Shown here: piece by piece, positions 60,464-64,000 of the stretch
Layout of the letters: each line of letters starts with the position of its first letter
How positions within the stretch are numbered: the stretch's first letter is position 1
Origin: UBA4810 sp002479215
GTDB taxonomy: Bacteria > Desulfobacterota > Syntrophia > Syntrophales > Smithellaceae
Direction of reading: 5' to 3'
Assembly: GCA_049514435.1 (NCBI GenBank)
Contig: JBEKVB010000006.1
Coordinates: 62,001-126,000 of the forward strand
DNA: 64,000 bases
Made by a program: the position numbers and the translations under genes
The notes under the pieces: generated by a model
Seen by the model: only the letters and a program-made list of their open reading frames with translations
Databases searched by the model: none
What the model was told of the DNA's origin: nothing

Positions 60464-61675
60464 ATGCAACCAAAAAAGAAAGTAAAACCATTTTACAACC
60501 CCCCTTCCCTCTTGTTCAGACAAATGGGTAGCGTTTTGCTCATGGGACATTTAAACCGCTGGCGGCATTTCCCCGGATGGCTTATCCGGCATGGTTTCCC
60601 ATCCATACCGGTTGCCAACGGCTCTTTAGGCATGGGCTGCATCGGCTATCCCGGTCATCCGGCCTGGGAAGTAACCGGCGCGTGTAATTTAAAATGTATT
60701 CATTGTCATGCGGTAAGCGGTAAAGCTGCTTCGAATGAGCTTACCACCAATGAAGGAAAAAGACTCATTGATATGCTGGCCGCAATCAGTGAATTCAGAA
60801 CACTGATCTTTACCGGCGGTGAACCGCTGGTAAGGCCGGATATTTTCACCTTGCTTAGGTATTCCCAGCAGGCCGGGCTGGCCAATATCATTGCCACCAA
60901 CGGCACACTAATTGACGAAGAAATGGCTTTTAAGTTGAAGGACCATGGTGTTGTTTGCAATGCCATCAGTATTGACGCCGCCAATCCCGATATTCATGAT
61001 ATGGTGCGAAATAAGTCCGGCGCTTTTGATCTGGCGCTTAAAGCAATTGAGGCCACAAAAAAAGCGGGGATCCTTTTACAAATCAATACAACGGCGATGG
61101 AATACAATATGCCACACTTACCTGAGCTCATCGATTTTGCCGACGGCTGCGGCGCCGGCATCATGCTGATGTATCAGCTTGTCGCCGTCGGCCGTGGGGA
61201 AAAAATAGAAAAAGCCACTCTGAAGAAAAGCGCCAATAAATACTTAAGTGAACTTATTGCCGATAAACAAAAAATCGCCAAAACCATTATCGAGCCAGTC
61301 GCCGGACCGCAGTATTGGTCTTATATTTTAGAAAAAAACGGCATTCGGGATGGTGCGATGTTAAAACTGGCGGGTAAAGTTTTTCACGGCTGCGCCGCGG
61401 GCCGGGGTTTTGTTTATATCAAGGCCAACGGCGATGTCTGGCCCTGTCCCTTTGTAGAGATCAATGCGGGAAATATAAGGGATACAAGCTTTCAGCAAAT
61501 ATATGCCCAAGCACCGGTATTCCAAAATTTGCGGCGGCGTGAAGTTAGACTTAAAGGCATCTGCGGCGAATGCAATTACAAAACTGTTTGCGGCGGCTGC
61601 CGCGGACGCGCCTTAGCTTACAGCGGAGACTACCTGGCGGAAGACCCCCGCTGTTTTGTCAATGACGCTCGCTGA
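60464..61675 (+). CDS. Radical SAM/SPASM protein, heme-pathway-like
   Basis: Protein of 403 residues. The radical SAM cluster motif is EVTGACNLKCIHCHA (C-x3-C-x2-C), with GGEP in TLIFTGGEPLVRPD, and a C-terminal SPASM-type motif GICGECNYKTVCGGCRGRALAYSG. The pattern, including PCPFVEINAGN, is like the AhbC/AhbD/NirJ group of heme-modifying enzymes, but peptide-modifying relatives are possible. The last four residues (NDAR) and the stop lie in the start of the hairpin array that follows. Confidence 0.82.
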   Translation: MQPKKKVKPFYNPPSLLFRQMGSVLLMGHLNRWRHFPGWLIRHGFPSIPVANGSLGMGCIGYPGHPAWEVTGACNLKCIHCHAVSGKAASNELTTNEGKRLIDMLAAISEFRTLIFTGGEPLVRPDIFTLLRYSQQAGLANIIATNGTLIDEEMAFKLKDHGVVCNAISIDAANPDIHDMVRNKSGAFDLALKAIEATKKAGILLQINTTAMEYNMPHLPELIDFADGCGAGIMLMYQLVAVGRGEKIEKATLKKSANKYLSELIADKQKIAKTIIEPVAGPQYWSYILEKNGIRDGAMLKLAGKVFHGCAAGRGFVYIKANGDVWPCPFVEINAGNIRDTSFQQIYAQAPVFQNLRRREVRLKGICGECNYKTVCGGCRGRALAYSGDYLAEDPRCFVNDAR

Positions 61676-62085
61676 AAACGAGCGCAGCGAAGTTTGAAGC
61701 GCAAGCGGAATTGATCCCCAAAGCAAAGCGTCGCGGGATCAATGAAACTCAAATTTCCAAAACGAAGTGAATAGAAATTTGATAGTCGAATTAATGAAAC
61801 TCGCCGATAATGAGACCCAAGCTTCAGAAACAAAGTGCATAACCTAAAGGTCACGTCACCGCTGAAGTTTGCTGGACGAATTATACCAGACGCGTAGCGC
61901 CGTAGTAAAACGAGCGCCGCGAAGTTTGAAGCGTTAGTTGAATCAATGAAACTCAGATATTGCAAGCGCAGCACAGAAATATCTGCTAGCTGAATTGATC
62001 CCACCAGAGGGGGGATTGATCCCCAAAGCGAAGCGTCGCGGGATCCATGAAACTCAATTTCCAAAACGAAGTGATTCCGGCCTAT
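61658..62085 (-). repeat. Modular double-hairpin array G (largest)
   Basis: Fills the 406-base gap between the radical SAM and kdpD stop codons and enters both reading frames. On the minus strand it holds at least three complete modules: CGCGACGCTTCGCTTTGGGGAT hairpins, CAGATATTTC/GCAATATCTG, CAAACTTCAG and CAAATTTC/GAAATTTG stems, with linkers GATTCAACTAAC, TAATTCGTCCAGC, TAATTCGACTATC and GAGTTTCATT. Other repeats in the window have one or two modules. Confidence 0.8.
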
Positions 62086-64000
62086 CCAATCCTTACCCAT
62101 CTGGAAGCGGCAAGAGATGTCAAATTGGATATAGTTCCCAGGATGCGGCGTTGTTCCGGGAGCAGGTTCTTAAACTCATATTTTATGCCGACTACGCCGA
62201 TCGTCTCCTCCTGGGATTTGATCGGCAGGAAACAATAGGAGATACTCGGCAGGGTCTCAGTTCCGGCACCGGAAATTTCCCCGTGAGAAAAGGACCAATG
62301 GGCAACAGCCATATCATTTTGATTAATTTCCAAATCCGGACTACTTCTTGACCATAGCTGCAGGTCGCCTCCCTTTGCCCTGAACAGAACAAAACACGGA
62401 ACGTTGATAACCTTCTGAACATACTTGGTGGTAAGATTGCTTATGTCATTAAGAATTGTTGTCCTCAGGAAGGCCAGGGTGTTCATTGTTTCCTGAGAAA
62501 AAGCAGCCAGTCCTTCTACCAGCTGTTCGAGAGGGGGGAGGATCAAGAATTCCCTGCTCATCTCTTCGACGAGGACAACCCTCTCCAGCCTTAGTTGCAG
62601 GGCAACATTTTGTTTTTTTACAACCTTTACCAACTGCCCGACAATAATTGCGGTAAAAAGGAAAACCAATACATTAATTATTTCCTTGGGGTCTTTCACC
62701 AAAAAGCTGTATTTGGGTTCGGTAAAGAAAAAATCATAAGTTAAAAGACTAAAGATCGAAGTAAATATTGACGGCCATACACCAAACAACAAGGCGCTGA
62801 CAATTGTTGCAATTAAATAGATATAAACTAACGAAGACGGATCAACAAAGTTCTGAAGAACGGCATTAACCAGAGTGATAATTGCAATCATAACCAGTGT
62901 CATTAAGTAATCGGATAACTTAAACACTATTTTCCGAGGAGGAGGGGGACTGGGTTCTTTTCCTTTTTTCCCCACTGTCGGAGTAATGAGATGAAGTTCA
63001 AAATCACTCGAGGCATAAAGAAGACGGGAAACAGGTGATCTTTTAAAAAATTCAATAAGGGCCGACCGTAGCGGCTTACCGATTACGATCTGCGTAATGT
63101 TGTTCTCCCGGGCAAAACGAATAATTTCATCGGCAACATCGTCACCGGAAAGCGTCATGATTTTTGCACCCAGCTCTTCCGCGAGATTCAGCGCATCCGT
63201 TAAATAAACTTTTGCCTTACCCGAAGGCTCGGTAAAACCACTGGGTAAAACATAGACTGCATACCATTCGGCATGCACATCTTTAGCGATCGAATAGGCT
63301 TTGCGGATCAATTGTTTGGCATAGGGACTGGCGGCAATGCAGACAACAAGTTTATCCGAGGTAGGCCAGGGACCGGGAATCGCTTTTGCCCTCATATAAT
63401 TGAGAAGCTCGCTATCCATCTTGCGGGCGACAAGAGTTAACATGAGTTCGCGCAGGGCAAACAGATTACCCCTTTGGAAAAAGTTATCTATGGCATGGAG
63501 AGCCTGCTCGGGGATGTATACCTTGCCCTCCTTTAACCTTTGCGTCAGCTCTTCCCAGGGAATGTCGATTACCTGGACCTCGTTGGCCAGGTCAAAAAAT
63601 GTGTCCGGCAATGTTTCCAGCATGCGGACAGAGGTGATTTTGGCAACAGCGTCATTCATGCTTTCGAAGTGCTGGATATTGACCGTGGTGTGAACATCAA
63701 TTCCTTGTTCCAGTAATTCCTCAATATCCTGATAACGTTTTGGATGGCGGCTGCCCTCGACATTGGTGTGGGCAAGTTCGTCCACCAGGACAACGGCAGG
63801 ATGCCTCACGAGAACGGCATCCAGATCCATTTCTCCGATAGAAATACCCTTATAATCAATCATCTTCCGGGGTATTACTTCCAGGTCGACAAGAAGCAAT
63901 TCCGTATCGGCACGCTTATGTGTTTCGACGAAACCAACTACAACATCTATCCCGCGTTTCTTCAATACATGGGCATCATTGAGCATGGCAAAAGTTTTAC
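62082..64000 (-). CDS. kdpD: KdpD-like sensor protein, partial, lacking the kinase domain
   Basis: The gene continues beyond the right edge; the Walker A end (GKTFAMLNDA) is at the boundary. In order: the KdpD N-terminal domain (VVVGFVETHKR, LVDELAHTN, HPKRYQDIEELL, TVNIQHFESMNDAV), a universal-stress domain (ASPYAKQLIRKAYSIA, NITQIVIGKP), four membrane helices and a GAF domain (VPCFVLFRAKG, IGVVGIKYEF, LLPEQRRILGTISNLTSLA). The reading frame then ends after SRWVRIG, where other KdpD proteins continue into the histidine kinase. The stop is beside the hairpin array, so a rearrangement probably removed the kinase. A natural short form is possible. Confidence 0.85.
   Translation of the reverse strand, partial: KTFAMLNDAHVLKKRGIDVVVGFVETHKRADTELLLVDLEVIPRKMIDYKGISIGEMDLDAVLVRHPAVVLVDELAHTNVEGSRHPKRYQDIEELLEQGIDVHTTVNIQHFESMNDAVAKITSVRMLETLPDTFFDLANEVQVIDIPWEELTQRLKEGKVYIPEQALHAIDNFFQRGNLFALRELMLTLVARKMDSELLNYMRAKAIPGPWPTSDKLVVCIAASPYAKQLIRKAYSIAKDVHAEWYAVYVLPSGFTEPSGKAKVYLTDALNLAEELGAKIMTLSGDDVADEIIRFARENNITQIVIGKPLRSALIEFFKRSPVSRLLYASSDFELHLITPTVGKKGKEPSPPPPRKIVFKLSDYLMTLVMIAIITLVNAVLQNFVDPSSLVYIYLIATIVSALLFGVWPSIFTSIFSLLTYDFFFTEPKYSFLVKDPKEIINVLVFLFTAIIVGQLVKVVKKQNVALQLRLERVVLVEEMSREFLILPPLEQLVEGLAAFSQETMNTLAFLRTTILNDISNLTTKYVQKVINVPCFVLFRAKGGDLQLWSRSSPDLEINQNDMAVAHWSFSHGEISGAGTETLPSISYCFLPIKSQEETIGVVGIKYEFKNLLPEQRRILGTISNLTSLAASRWVRIG

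Noticed and set aside
1..64000. CRISPR array, tRNA or rRNA gene
   Set aside because: No regularly spaced identical repeats with unique spacers, no cloverleaf with a GTTCRANNC arm, and no rRNA sequence were found by reading.

Overview
The window reads as chromosomal DNA of an anaerobic or microaerophilic deltaproteobacterium (Desulfobacterota; something near Syntrophales is my guess). The reasons are a 2-oxoacid:ferredoxin oxidoreductase with a fused gamma-alpha subunit, an FmdE protein, several flavin reductases and nitroreductases, Fe-type superoxide dismutase, hemerythrin, and intergenic spaces filled with short repeats of the kind common in that group. The assignment is inference from gene content; no rRNA or tRNA gene was seen.

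Layout. 1-8.3 kb: a broken TetR gene, a three-gene RND efflux operon (adaptor, pump, outer-membrane factor), then an oppositely oriented tetR-tolC pair. 8.6-14.1 kb: glycerol kinase, a glycerol-3-phosphate dehydrogenase of the eukaryotic GPD1 type, and korAB. 14.2-26 kb: small redox genes (nitroreductases, nitronate monooxygenase, flavin reductases), a MATE exporter, an MNT/HEPN toxin-antitoxin pair and a Fic protein, separated by repeats. 26.5-40 kb: an ArsR regulator, FmdE, a SemiSWEET, then a defence-like stretch: a GIY-YIG/RAMA protein, a type III restriction-modification pair, an LCAT-like hydrolase, a TPR lipoprotein, RadC, and an AbiE operon with a TIM-barrel gene attached. 40.3-43.7 kb: a TetR-controlled EmrAB exporter. 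43.8-48.8 kb: a tail-specific protease, two envelope proteins and a K+ channel, threaded with copies of a small inverted-repeat element. 49-55 kb: hemerythrin, a Fur/Zur-znuACB zinc operon with a BASS-like transporter, and sodB. 55-64 kb: IHF/HU, rluB-scpB-scpA-trpS, HU, a UbiA-like prenyltransferase with a radical SAM/SPASM protein, and a KdpD that lacks its kinase domain and runs off the right edge.

The most unusual content is in the repeats. (1) A mini-element with 13-14 bp inverted ends (CCCCGTTAGAGAC type) encodes a 91-residue GIY-YIG nuclease whose first and last codons lie in the ends; one nearly full copy and at least four internally deleted copies lie at 43.8-48.8 kb, with a remnant at 40.1 kb. 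The ends supply stop codons (CCC CGT TAG) and sometimes start codons to neighbouring host genes. (2) A second family is a modular double hairpin with a fixed linker and variable stems, found as eight arrays; in most of them the same end points at, and lies just before, the start of the next gene. (3) Several REP-like motifs sit at gene 3' ends and encode C-terminal tails. Three times a single gene is bracketed by a partial copy of a neighbouring gene's end (flavin reductase, radC, prc).
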